Assembly: GCF_013177735.1 (NCBI RefSeq)
Contig: NZ_WOEZ01000119.1
Coordinates: 1 to 64,000 of the forward strand
Source: Paraburkholderia elongata
GTDB taxonomy: Bacteria; Pseudomonadota; Gammaproteobacteria; Burkholderiales; Burkholderiaceae
Direction of reading: 5' to 3'
DNA: 64,000 nucleotides
Shown here: positions 35,792 to 44,472 of the stretch, one piece after another
How positions within the stretch are numbered: position 1 is the first letter of the stretch
How the letters are laid out: every line of letters starts with the position of its first letter
The notes under the pieces: generated by a model
Seen by the model: only the letters and a program-made list of their open reading frames with translations
Databases searched by the model: none
What the model was told of the DNA's origin: nothing
Made by a program: the position numbers and the translations under genes

Positions 35792-36894
35792 AGCCGAGAG
35801 AGCTACCCAACCTGGAGCCGCTGGTCGCATCGCTGCTCGCCCGCGCGCCGATGATGAACTTCATGCAGTTGTGCCAACTGCTCGAAGTGCGCGTACCGGA
35901 GCGCCCCGGCTTCGGTACGCGTGACACGCCCGAACACGAACCCGTGAGATTTCGCCCGCGAGCGCGCGTCGGCTTTCCGGCCGGCGAAATCGCCACAGTC
36001 GAGTTTGACGAGGAGGGTTTCACATACGGACCCAACGTCCCGCCGACCGTGCGCACGACGTTCATGGGCCTGTACGGCGTGGACGCGGCAATGCCCTCGC
36101 ACATGATCGACGACATCGTGCTGCGAACCGAAGGACACGAAGCGCTCGAAGCGTATCTCGACCAGTTCAATCACCGGCTTGTCACGCTGTTGTATCGCGC
36201 GTGGAAGAAGTACCGCTACCCGATCGGCTTCCGCCCGGGCGGCACCGACGGCCATTCGCGCAAGCTGCTGTCGCTGGCAGGTTTTGGTTGGGGCGAGAAG
36301 CCCGCGCGCGCCGGGCTGCCCGACTCGCGGGTGCTCGCGCTGCTGGGACTGCTGATCCAGCGCACGCGCACGCCTGAAGGTCTCGCCGGTGTCGTCGCAC
36401 TCGCCGTGCCCGGTGTCGATGTTCGTGTCGACGAGTTCTTCCCGACCCTCAAGGGCGCGGGCAAGCCTCAACCGCTCACATCTGCGGGCAGTGTTGACGG
36501 CGCACAGGGCGAGGGCAAGCGCCGTGGCCTCGGTGGCGGCTACGTGTTGGGCACGCGACTCGCATACCGGAGCCGGGCCGCTCGCGTGACATTGCGGCCA
36601 GCGAGTGCGGAACAGGCCCATGACCTGTTACCAGGCGCATGGCTGCATCGCGAGCTGATGGCCTTTATCCGTCTGTACGCCGGTACGAAGGCCGACGTGT
36701 TCCTGCGCATGGAGGTTTCGTCGCGAATCGCGCCTCCTCCGAAAATCGGCGCGGCGCACGAAGGTCCGGCACCGCGTCTTGCCTGGACCACTGTCCTGCC
36801 TTCAGACGACGAACGTCTGATCACCATTCCGCTCGGTTCTTATGAAGCGTTTCCGGCGCCGGGGCCGAACCCGTTCCTCGCGTCGCTTGCCTGA
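35755..36894 (+). CDS. tssG: Type VI secretion baseplate subunit TssG
   Basis: 379 aa. It has the TssG layout: the N-terminal MMNFMQLCQLLEVR segment, VRFRPRARVGFPAGEIATVEFDE, GLYGVDAAMPSHMIDDI, the LDQFNHRLVTLLYRAWKKYRY motif and a C-terminal VLGTRLAYRSRAARVTL domain. It pairs with TssF in the baseplate. Two starts are possible: 35755 (overlapping the tssF end by 37 nt) and 35788 (ATGA coupling, MKPRELPN). The gene is intact but its partner tssF is truncated. Confidence 0.9.
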   Translation: MAAQQGAALPAMKPRELPNLEPLVASLLARAPMMNFMQLCQLLEVRVPERPGFGTRDTPEHEPVRFRPRARVGFPAGEIATVEFDEEGFTYGPNVPPTVRTTFMGLYGVDAAMPSHMIDDIVLRTEGHEALEAYLDQFNHRLVTLLYRAWKKYRYPIGFRPGGTDGHSRKLLSLAGFGWGEKPARAGLPDSRVLALLGLLIQRTRTPEGLAGVVALAVPGVDVRVDEFFPTLKGAGKPQPLTSAGSVDGAQGEGKRRGLGGGYVLGTRLAYRSRAARVTLRPASAEQAHDLLPGAWLHRELMAFIRLYAGTKADVFLRMEVSSRIAPPPKIGAAHEGPAPRLAWTTVLPSDDERLITIPLGSYEAFPAPGPNPFLASLA

Positions 36895-36909
36895 TTCTGG
36901 AGTACCTCT

Positions 36910-37443
36910 ATGCCCATCCGTTTAACCACGACCCTCCTTGCCGCCAGTCTGATGCTCAGCGCATGTGGTGCATGGCAAGCAGTATCGGATTCGACCTCAA
37001 GTGCGTATCACGCCGTCTTCTACAAACAGGTCAAAGTGCTGAACGTCGACCTGACCGCGCGCGCCTCGGTCAACCCCGACGAAGCAAAGCGATCGACGTC
37101 AGTCGCCGTGCGCGTGTACCAGCTCAAGGATCGAAAGCTCTTCGACAAGGCGTCGTATGACGATCTGCTGAAGAACGACAAGACCGTCCTCGCGCAGGAT
37201 CTGCAGGCCAGCATCGCGACGGTAGTCAATCCAGGCGCTTCCGCAAGCATGTCGCAGCCGATGCAGCCCGGCACGGAATACGTGGGTGTGGTCGCGTTCT
37301 ACCGGGACCCGGATTCGAATGGGACCTGGCGTCGTGTTATTCCAAGGAAAACGCTCTCTGCCGATGCGCCACTCAAACTGGAACTCCTTGCCAGCGAACT
37401 GGCCGCGCCCGGTGACGAACCGGGTGTGAGGGCGAATCAATGA
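36910..37443 (+). CDS. tssJ: Type VI secretion lipoprotein TssJ
   Basis: 177 aa. A signal peptide with lipobox LSAC places the lipidated Cys at 19. The transthyretin-like body has SVAVRVYQLKDRKLFDKASYDDLL and PGTEYVGVVAFYRDPDSNGTWRRV, hallmarks of TssJ (SciN). It anchors TssM at the outer membrane in the trans-envelope complex. It starts 15 bp after tssG, so it is the last gene of the short plus-strand T6SS remnant. No tssL or tssM is nearby. Confidence 0.92.
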   Translation: MPIRLTTTLLAASLMLSACGAWQAVSDSTSSAYHAVFYKQVKVLNVDLTARASVNPDEAKRSTSVAVRVYQLKDRKLFDKASYDDLLKNDKTVLAQDLQASIATVVNPGASASMSQPMQPGTEYVGVVAFYRDPDSNGTWRRVIPRKTLSADAPLKLELLASELAAPGDEPGVRANQ

Positions 37444-37695
37444 AGCCCATCAACACCGTTCGTCAAACTCGAAACAGCTGAGACACTTGTCTGACGCTGG
37501 ATTTCGGGAAAAGCCGTTACGGCACATGCATTCAGACTGAGGAATAGCAGGGCGGGCACGTCCGGCGCACCGTCCGCCGGCCCGCAAGGCCCACGACCGG
37601 AAATTGCCGTGTCCTTGTAAAAATGGCGCTCGCCGGCTGCGCAACCGGCGGGCCTGAAAAGGCAAAACTTAGAAAAAACAGTGTGTTGGGCGAGC

Positions 37696-37711
37696 TGGTA
37701 TGACAGTTGCT
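37696..37711 (+). promoter_or_regulatory. Putative sigma-54 (-24/-12) promoter of the rpoN paralogue
   Basis: TGGTATGACAGTTGCT fits the consensus TGGCACGNNNNTTGCW except for two C-to-T changes. The invariant GG (37697-37698) and GC (37709-37710) are exactly 12 bp apart. Predicted start is near 37722, about 40 bp before the rpoN ATG, which suggests sigma-54-dependent autoregulation. Confidence 0.65.
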
Positions 37712-37762
37712 CTATAGAGAGCCCACGTACCATTTCTCAGCTCTTAACGGGACCTCTCGACA

Positions 37763-39244
37763 ATGCCGTCAATTGAACTACGCACAAGGCAGTCTCTCGC
37801 ACTCACGCCGCGTCTGCAGCAATCAGTGCGTCTGTTGCAGTTGTCGTCTGTAGAGTTCCAACAGGAGTTGCGCACCGCGCTCGACACCAATCCGTTCCTC
37901 GAGTACGACTCGACCGACACGGAAGACGTCGCGCTCGCCACCGCAACGCCTGGCGATGACGCCGGCGCGATGCCCACCACGGAAACGGTCGCCGCAGCCG
38001 AACCTGAATCGTCGCCTGCTGAAACCAGCGGCAGCGACACGATGGAGGTCGCGGGGCAGGATGACATGCCCGCCGACTTTTCGGGCGACTACGGTAGCCG
38101 CAGTTCGATGCGCCAGAATGGCGACGCCGACAGTAGCGATCCCGCCGAATGGGCGCGTTGCCAACCGACCTTGCGCGAGCAATTGCACGACTCGCTGCGT
38201 CTGTATCGACTCGACGACCGTGATCGCGCGGTGGCCCGCTTCGTCATCGAGGCGCTCGATGACGATGGTTATCTGCGTCAGGAGCTTTCCGACCTCGCGG
38301 ATAGCGTCGACCTCAAACCTGAATTGACCGAAGAAGAATTGCTGGTGGCGTTGCGCCTCGTGCAATCGCTCGATCGCCCCGGTCTCGGCGCGCGCTCGCT
38401 GTCCGAGTGTCTGTCGCTGCAGGTCAACGCCTTGCCCACTGACACACCGGGACGCGGTGTGGCGCGGCAAATCGTCGAACATCATCTTGAACGCCTCGCG
38501 CGCCGCGAACAGGTTGAACTGCAGAAACAGATTGGCTGCAGCGCCGAGGACGTGCGGGTGGCCTGCGCGCTGGTGCGCAAGCTCGACCCGAAGCCGGGCA
38601 ACAGCTACGGCCGCGCCGACGACAACTACGTGGTGCCGGACGTGATCGTGCGTCAGGTGCTCAACAAATGGGTGGTGGCGATCAATCCGGCAGTGCAGCC
38701 GCGCGCTCGCATTCATCGCATGTATGCCGAGCTATTCGCGCAGTCGGCCGGTGCAAGCCGCTCGCCGCTCGCGCAGCAGTTGCAGGAAGCGCGCTGGCTG
38801 ATCCGCAATGCGCAGCAGCGCTTCGATACGATTCAACGCGTGGCCGAATGCATCGTCGCGCATCAGAAGGCATTCTTTCAGTACGGTGAAATCGCGCTCA
38901 AACCGATGGTGCTGCGCGATGTGGCCGACGAACTCGGTCTGCACGAGTCCACCATCTCGCGCGCGACCGGCAACAAATATATGGCCACGCCGCGCGGCAT
39001 TTTCGAGTTCAAACACTTCTTCCCGCGTGAGCTCGGTACGGAAAGCGGCGGCACCTGTTCGGCCGCGGCCGTGCGCGCGCTGCTCAAGGAAATGATCGCC
39101 GCGGAGAACACGCGCGATCCGCTGTCGGATGTGACGCTCGCCAGGATGCTCGCGGATCAGGGTGTGCTGGTGGCACGGCGCACGGTGGCGAAATACCGCC
39201 ATCTGATGAAGGTGCCGCCGGCCGAACTGCGCCGGCAGGTTTAA
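37763..39244 (+). CDS. rpoN: RNA polymerase sigma-54 factor (probable accessory RpoN)
   Basis: 493 aa. Region I (LRTRQSLALTPRLQQSVRLLQLSSVEFQQEL) binds activators. An acidic region II follows, then the core-binding region III and the DNA-binding part with LHESTISRATGNKYMATPRG and the RpoN box ARRTVAKYR near the C terminus. All elements for binding -24/-12 promoters are intact. The context is not that of the housekeeping gene (no lptB upstream, no hpf/ptsN downstream) but a T6SS remnant, so this is likely a second rpoN. Sigma-54 controls T6SS clusters in several proteobacteria. Confidence 0.93.
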   Translation: MPSIELRTRQSLALTPRLQQSVRLLQLSSVEFQQELRTALDTNPFLEYDSTDTEDVALATATPGDDAGAMPTTETVAAAEPESSPAETSGSDTMEVAGQDDMPADFSGDYGSRSSMRQNGDADSSDPAEWARCQPTLREQLHDSLRLYRLDDRDRAVARFVIEALDDDGYLRQELSDLADSVDLKPELTEEELLVALRLVQSLDRPGLGARSLSECLSLQVNALPTDTPGRGVARQIVEHHLERLARREQVELQKQIGCSAEDVRVACALVRKLDPKPGNSYGRADDNYVVPDVIVRQVLNKWVVAINPAVQPRARIHRMYAELFAQSAGASRSPLAQQLQEARWLIRNAQQRFDTIQRVAECIVAHQKAFFQYGEIALKPMVLRDVADELGLHESTISRATGNKYMATPRGIFEFKHFFPRELGTESGGTCSAAAVRALLKEMIAAENTRDPLSDVTLARMLADQGVLVARRTVAKYRHLMKVPPAELRRQV

Positions 39245-39292
39245 GCGTCGGGTTTAAGCTTACCTCGCTCCCGTTAAAGCAGACTCATCGAA

Positions 39293-39329
39293 GGGTCACG
39301 CGAGACTGACTGCTCGCGTGACTCTTTTT
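39293..39329 (+). terminator. Rho-independent terminator of rpoN
   Basis: A 10-bp perfect stem (GTCACGCGAG at 39295-39304 with CTCGCGTGAC at 39313-39322) and an 8-nt loop are followed by TCTTTTT. It lies 50 bp after the rpoN stop. Confidence 0.85.
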
Positions 39330-39393
39330 CGTATCTGGACGTTTCGCGCGTGCCCCATTACATTGGCGGCTCAAGTCGAAACGGGGTGAGTCA

Positions 39394-40581
39394 ATGAAGT
39401 ACTCGAATCTGGTCGAGCGTTTGCAAGGCAGGCGCACGTCGGCGTGGGAAATCCATCGCGTTGCCCAACAGGCGCTCGCCAATGGCGAAGACGTGATCGT
39501 GCTGAGCGTGGGCGACCCCGACTTCGCGACGCCCGCGCCGATCGTCGAGCGCGCAATCGAGGCGTTGCGCGGCGGCGATACGCATTACAGCGCCGTGTCG
39601 GGGCGTGAGCCGCTGCGTGCGGCGATTGCCGAAGAACACGCGCGCACCACTCGTTGCGCCGTGAGCGCGGCCAACGTGATTCTGACGGCGGGTGCGCAGA
39701 ACGGCGTGTTCGCCGCATCGCTGTGCCTGCTGGAAGCGGGCGACGAAGTGATCGTCCCCGAGCCGACGTATCTCACGTACGAGGCCTGCGTGCGCGCCGC
39801 GGGCGCCACGCTCGTGCCGGTGCCGGTCGATCCCGCACGAGCGTTTCACCTCGACTGCAACGCGCTCGAAGCGGCCATCACGCCGCGCACTCAGGCCATT
39901 TTCTTTGCCACGCCCTGCAATCCGACCGGCGTGGTGATGCCGCGTGCCGACCTCGAGCGCATCGCCCGGCTTGCCAGCAAGCACGACCTTTGGGTGCTGT
40001 CCGACGAGGTCTATGCGGATCTCACGTTCGAGCGCGAGCACGTCAGCATCGCCGCGTTGCCGGGCATGGCGGAGCGCACGGTGACGCTCGGCAGTCTGTC
40101 GAAATCGCATGCAATGGCGGGTTGGCGCGTGGGCTGGGCGATCGGGCCTGCCACGCTGATCGAGCATATGGGGCGGCTCGCGTTGGCCATGCTCTACGGC
40201 TTGCCGGGCTTCATCCAGGAGGCCGCCTTGACGGCCCTGCGGAATAAGGCGCCGATCGTCGCTGAGATGCGCGAGATTTACCGGCGCCGTCGCGACGTCG
40301 TGTTCGAGCGCTTGCACCGCGTGCCGGGATTGCGTTGCCTGCTGCCCGAAGCCGGCATGTTCATGATGGTCGACGTCAGCGGCACGGGTCTCGATACGGT
40401 CGATTTCACCTGGCAACTGTTTCGCGCACAAGGCGTATCGCTGCTCGACGCCAGCGCCTTCGGCGAGACGGCGAACGGCTTCGTGCGGCTGGGTTTCGTG
40501 GTCGACGAAGCGAGCCTGATCGAAGCGTGCGAGCGAATTGCCGAGTTCGTCGGCGGATTGCCGGTGCGTAGTCGGGCGTAG
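39394..40581 (+). CDS. PLP-dependent class I/II aminotransferase
   Basis: 395 aa, fold-type I. It has SVGDPDFATP at the N terminus, HYSAVSGREPLRAAIAEE, ATPCNPTGVVMP (substrate carboxylate Asn), LSDEVYADL (PLP Asp and Tyr) and the Schiff-base lysine in GSLSKSHAMAGWRVGW. It transfers amino groups between amino and keto acids. The aspartate/arginine-pyruvate-type subgroup is likely, but the donor is unknown. It is not in an evident operon; rpoN's terminator lies before it. Confidence 0.93.
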   Translation: MKYSNLVERLQGRRTSAWEIHRVAQQALANGEDVIVLSVGDPDFATPAPIVERAIEALRGGDTHYSAVSGREPLRAAIAEEHARTTRCAVSAANVILTAGAQNGVFAASLCLLEAGDEVIVPEPTYLTYEACVRAAGATLVPVPVDPARAFHLDCNALEAAITPRTQAIFFATPCNPTGVVMPRADLERIARLASKHDLWVLSDEVYADLTFEREHVSIAALPGMAERTVTLGSLSKSHAMAGWRVGWAIGPATLIEHMGRLALAMLYGLPGFIQEAALTALRNKAPIVAEMREIYRRRRDVVFERLHRVPGLRCLLPEAGMFMMVDVSGTGLDTVDFTWQLFRAQGVSLLDASAFGETANGFVRLGFVVDEASLIEACERIAEFVGGLPVRSRA

Positions 40582-40702
40582 GCAGTTAGAGCCAGTTTTC
40601 GATTGACGTCTTCGATGCTTGGCGTCAAGAATCGTTCGCCGAGTTCGTCTTAATCTGGACAGCCGGAACATCGACGCCTATCGACGCGTAGCCGGAAACC
40701 CC

Positions 40703-42499
40703 ATGGCCCTTCGCTTCTATCTCTGGTTGCACCGATCACTGGTGGCAGGATCCATGGCGGCTGCTCTGGTGGCGATGGCGCTCGTCTTCGCCATCATCGC
40801 CGCGTTCAGTCAGATGTGCGCGGCGGCCGAACTGGACGACTCATCCGCTGCAACGGCCCGCACGGAAAGAGCTACGTCGCCGGCCAGCACGGTGAGCGTG
40901 CCCAGCGTGCCGGGCGTTCAGGCAGAGACTACCGAGCAGACCGTCGATGCGAACGGCCAGCCAGTCAAGGAGCCGAGCGCCAATCCAGCGCGCACTGGCT
41001 CGCCGCCACCGGCTGCCGCTGCCAGCTCGAACAATACGCAAGATCACCCGCAGCACAGCGGCAAACCCGAGACCACGGCGATCCCCGTGCCGCCGGAAAG
41101 CGCCGTGGTGACCCCGCATTCGATCCGGCTCGACGGCCGCAAGCTCGACTACACGGCGACCGCCGGCAACCTGTTGCTGCGTGACAGGACCGGCCAAGCC
41201 AATGCGAGCGTTTTCTATGTCGCCTACACCGCCGCCACGAAAAATCCTTCGACGCGCCCCGTCACATTCCTCTTCAACGGCGGACCGGGTGCGGGCAGCG
41301 TGTTCCTGATGATCGGCTCGTTCGGGCCGAAGCGGGTGCGCACGGCGAGTCCCGCGATCACGCCGCCGGCGCCGTATGTGCTGGACGACAACCCCGATAG
41401 CCTGCTCGATACCACCGATCTGGTCTTTATCGATGCCGTGGGCGCGGGCTTGTCGAGAGTCGTTGGGCATGGCACGGGGAAGGACTTCTGGGGCGTCGAT
41501 AAAGACCTCGACGCGTTTTCGCAATTCATCGATCGCTATCTGACGGTAAACCAGCGCTGGAATTCGCCGAAGTATCTGCTTGGCGAATCGTACGGCACCG
41601 CGCGCGCCGCGATGCTCGCGTATCAGCTGGGGCAAAACAATATCGCGATCAACGGCGTGATCCTGATGTCGTCGGTGCTCGATTCCTCGGCGTTTTCACC
41701 CGGGTCGGACTTCCAGAGCGAAAGCTACTTGCCGAGCTTTGCGGCCATCGCGTGGTATCACGACAAGATCGTTCCGAAGCCGGCCAATCTGCCGGCCTTT
41801 CTCGATGAGGCTCGCGCGTTCGCACGTGGGCCCTATGCGCAAGCGCTCGCGCAGGGTGACGCGTTGCCTGACGCGCAGCGCGACGAGATTGCCGCACGCG
41901 TCGCACAGTTCACCGGGCTCGACGTCGATTATGTGAAGCGAAGCCGCCTGCGTCTCTACCCATCGCGCTTTCGCAGTCAATTGCTGCGCGATCAGTCGCG
42001 CAGCGTCGGTCGTTACGATGCCCGTTTCGAAGGACTCGAGTTTGACGGCGTGTCCGAGCGTCCCGATTTCGATGCATCGGTGAGCAGCGTGCAGAGCGCT
42101 TTCGACGCCGCGCTTCATCAGCATCTTGCGCAGGACCTGCACTTCACGCCTGCCGACGACTACCGCGTCTTCAACGACGATGCGTTGACGCAGTGGGACT
42201 GGAAACATCGTGAGTGGTGGGGTGAACACTTGTCCGTGCCATATGCGGCGGGCGATCTCGCCGAAGCGATGCGGCAGAATCCGCAGCTGCGCGTGATGTC
42301 GCTGAACGGCTATTTCGACCTTGCCACGCCGTTCTATGCGACCGAGTACGCGCTCGCGCATCTGGGTATCGATGCGCCGCTGCGCGCCAACGTGCGCATT
42401 AGCTACTACCCGACCGGCCACATGATTTATCTCGACGATGCCGCGTTGCATGCGGTCAAGCGGGATCTGGCGAGTTTCTATGCGGCGGGCGCGGGCTAG
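40703..42499 (+). CDS. S10-family serine carboxypeptidase-like exported protein
   Basis: 598 aa. A long hydrophobic signal or anchor (residues about 12-36) precedes a disordered Ala/Pro/Thr region to about 150. The S10 alpha/beta-hydrolase core follows: FLFNGGPGAGSVF (oxyanion), LLGESYGTARAA (nucleophile Ser), YFDLATPFYATEYAL (Asp) and YPTGHMIYLDD (His). The enzyme removes C-terminal residues from peptides in the periplasm. The in-frame TTG at 40619 would place charged residues before the signal, so ATG at 40703 is preferred. S10 enzymes are less common in bacteria than in fungi and plants. Confidence 0.9.
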   Translation: MALRFYLWLHRSLVAGSMAAALVAMALVFAIIAAFSQMCAAAELDDSSAATARTERATSPASTVSVPSVPGVQAETTEQTVDANGQPVKEPSANPARTGSPPPAAAASSNNTQDHPQHSGKPETTAIPVPPESAVVTPHSIRLDGRKLDYTATAGNLLLRDRTGQANASVFYVAYTAATKNPSTRPVTFLFNGGPGAGSVFLMIGSFGPKRVRTASPAITPPAPYVLDDNPDSLLDTTDLVFIDAVGAGLSRVVGHGTGKDFWGVDKDLDAFSQFIDRYLTVNQRWNSPKYLLGESYGTARAAMLAYQLGQNNIAINGVILMSSVLDSSAFSPGSDFQSESYLPSFAAIAWYHDKIVPKPANLPAFLDEARAFARGPYAQALAQGDALPDAQRDEIAARVAQFTGLDVDYVKRSRLRLYPSRFRSQLLRDQSRSVGRYDARFEGLEFDGVSERPDFDASVSSVQSAFDAALHQHLAQDLHFTPADDYRVFNDDALTQWDWKHREWWGEHLSVPYAAGDLAEAMRQNPQLRVMSLNGYFDLATPFYATEYALAHLGIDAPLRANVRISYYPTGHMIYLDDAALHAVKRDLASFYAAGAG

Positions 42500-42645
42500 C
42501 TTTCATAAACAGCGGCAAGTCGTTGAACGGTATAATTTGTCCACTTTGCGTCCACTTTGGCGCACTCGTTCGAAGGTGCGTCCATGCCGTTGTCTACGGC
42601 TTCGCCAACCCGGTTTCACCAACCCAGGCTTCACCCGCGCTTCCC

Positions 42646-43392
42646 ATGCCATTTCTCCCGATCCAGTCCTTCACGCGCAAACGACTTTCCGACGTGGTGT
42701 CCGACCAGATCAAACAACTGATCTCGGACGGCGCGCTGATGCCGGGCGACCGGTTGCCGGCCGAACGCGATCTGGCCACGCAGCTCGGTGTCTCTCGGCC
42801 GTCGTTGCGGGAAGCGCTGATCCGGCTGGAAGCGGACGGTTATATCGAAACGTCGGGGCGGGGCGGCTTCACGGTCGTCGACGTCACCGCGCCGATCATC
42901 TCCAAGCCGCTCGCCGAACTGCTGCTGCAAAATCCGCGCACCAGTGCCGATATTCTCGAACTGCGCCAAGGTCTCGAATCGATTTCGACGGTGTACGCGG
43001 CGGAGCGCGCTACGGCGGCCGATCTGCAGAAAATTACCGAAGCGTTTGAAGCATTGAAGGCCGGCTCCCAGTCGCAAGACCGCGTGAACCTGGCGGAACT
43101 GGATGCCGCGTTTCACCTCGCAATTGCCGACTCCACGCATAACATCGCGCTCGCACATGTGATGCACGGCATCCATACGCTGATTCGTGAAGGCATGCGC
43201 CAGTACCATCGCCTGATCGACTACGACGACGCGATGGAAAAACAGTTGATGAGCCAGCATCAGGCCATCTACGACGCGGTCATCGCGCGCGACGCGCAAA
43301 AGGCGCGCAAGGCCGCCGAGCGTCATCTGACCTACGTGCGCGAGATGTACAAGGAAGACGCGACGAAACCTTCGCCGAGCGTGATTTCCTGA
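42646..43392 (+). CDS. GntR/FadR-family regulator of lactate utilisation genes (LldR/LutR-like)
   Basis: 248 aa. It has an N-terminal winged HTH (RLSDVVSDQIKQLISDGALMPGDRLPAERDLATQLGVSRPSLREALIRLEADGYIE) and a C-terminal FCD ligand domain with DAAFHLAIADSTHN and the metal-binding His residues (HQAIYDAV...H). FCD regulators with this layout respond to lactate or glycolate. The lutABC operon follows 336 bp downstream, with a TGGTC-A-GACCA operator at its promoter. The start MPFLPIQSFTRK is the likely one; a TATAAT lies at 42531-42536. Confidence 0.92.
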   Translation: MPFLPIQSFTRKRLSDVVSDQIKQLISDGALMPGDRLPAERDLATQLGVSRPSLREALIRLEADGYIETSGRGGFTVVDVTAPIISKPLAELLLQNPRTSADILELRQGLESISTVYAAERATAADLQKITEAFEALKAGSQSQDRVNLAELDAAFHLAIADSTHNIALAHVMHGIHTLIREGMRQYHRLIDYDDAMEKQLMSQHQAIYDAVIARDAQKARKAAERHLTYVREMYKEDATKPSPSVIS

Positions 43393-43524
43393 GTCTGCCG
43401 GGCTTCTGATTCTCCGGGTTATCTGACCTTTTGAGCTCCGCTCGCGCTGCCTCGCGAGCGGCGGATCGCACACCTGCGCTGCAGCGTAGCGATCCACGCA
43501 GCCCGTTCCACCAGCGATTTCCAG

Positions 43525-43588
43525 TTGACACCGTCCGGCGGCTTCCCTATATAATTCTTGGTCAGACCAGCATGACCAGTCTTACTGG
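43525..43588 (+). promoter_or_regulatory. lutABC promoter with GntR-type operators
   Basis: TTGACA (43525-43530), a 17-bp spacer and TATATA (43548-43553) form a near-consensus sigma-70 promoter. The palindrome TGGTCAGACCA (43559-43569) covers the start point. A second palindrome, CCAGTCTTACTGG (43576-43588), follows. TGGT-N3-ACCA is the FadR-family FCD operator form, so the GntR protein at 42646 is the expected repressor. Confidence 0.8.
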
Positions 43589-43728
43589 GTGGCCACAATG
43601 AGCGAGCGCAATGAGCGGCCACGCTGACCGGCCAGACGCATGGCGTCGGCGGGAAACGCCTGCGCCGCCGTGATTCCCGCAGTGGAGTGGGTGAATCACC
43701 GGCTGTCGTTTTTCTTTTCAATGAGCTT

Positions 43729-44472
43729 ATGAAAGTCGCCCTGTTTATCCCTTGCTTCATCGACGCGTTCTATCCCGAGGTGGGGATCGCCACGCTCGAA
43801 TTGCTCGAACGCTTCGGCATCGAAGTCGACTATCCGCAGGAGCAAACCTGCTGCGGCCAGCCCATGGCCAACAGCGGTGCGCACGCCGAGGCAGCCGGCG
43901 CCGAGCGCGTGTTTGCGCGTAACTTCGCCGGTTACGACTACATCGTCGGGCCGTCGGCGAGTTGCATTCATCACGTGCGCGAGCATTTGACCGCGCTCGA
44001 GCAGACCGATGAAGTCAGGAAGATTCGCGCCAACGCATACGAACTCGTCGAGTTTCTGCATGACGTGGTCGGTGCCCGTGAGTTTCCGTGGGCCGAGTTT
44101 CCGCATCGCGTGGGCCTGCATAACAGTTGCAGCGCGTTGCGGCATCTGAAAGAGGCGTCGGTTTCGGAGATTGCCGGGGCGCCGTTTTCGAAACCGCGCA
44201 CCTTGCTCGAAGGCGTCAAAGGCATCGAATTCGTCAAGCCGTCGCGGCCGGATGAATGTTGCGGGTTTGGCGGCACCTTCTCGGTGACCGAAGAGCCGGT
44301 GTCGGTGCGCATGGGGCAGGACAAGGTCCGCGATCATCTGAACGCGGGCGCCGAGTACATCGTATCGGGCGATATGTCGTGCCTGATGCACCAGCAAGGC
44401 TGCGCGGAACGGATGAAAGCCGACGCACGCTTCATCCATATCGCGCAGGTCCTGAATGGAGCGCGCGCATGA
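43729..44472 (+). CDS. lutA: Lactate utilisation protein A, cysteine-rich Fe-S oxidoreductase
   Basis: 247 aa. Two CCG motifs mark the cysteine-rich CCG domains: PQEQTCCGQPMANSG and RPDECCGFGGTFSV, with further cysteines in GPSASCIHHVREH and SGDMSCLMHQQG. With LutB and LutC it forms the L-lactate (LldEFG) oxidising complex that passes electrons to the quinone pool. Its stop overlaps the lutB start by ATGA. The promoter with operator sites is about 150 bp upstream. Confidence 0.95.
   Translation: MKVALFIPCFIDAFYPEVGIATLELLERFGIEVDYPQEQTCCGQPMANSGAHAEAAGAERVFARNFAGYDYIVGPSASCIHHVREHLTALEQTDEVRKIRANAYELVEFLHDVVGAREFPWAEFPHRVGLHNSCSALRHLKEASVSEIAGAPFSKPRTLLEGVKGIEFVKPSRPDECCGFGGTFSVTEEPVSVRMGQDKVRDHLNAGAEYIVSGDMSCLMHQQGCAERMKADARFIHIAQVLNGARA

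Noticed and set aside
40619..40702. TTG-initiated N-terminal extension of the S10 peptidase
   Set aside because: It would place about 28 charged residues before the signal peptide; ATG at 40703 gives a normal export signal.
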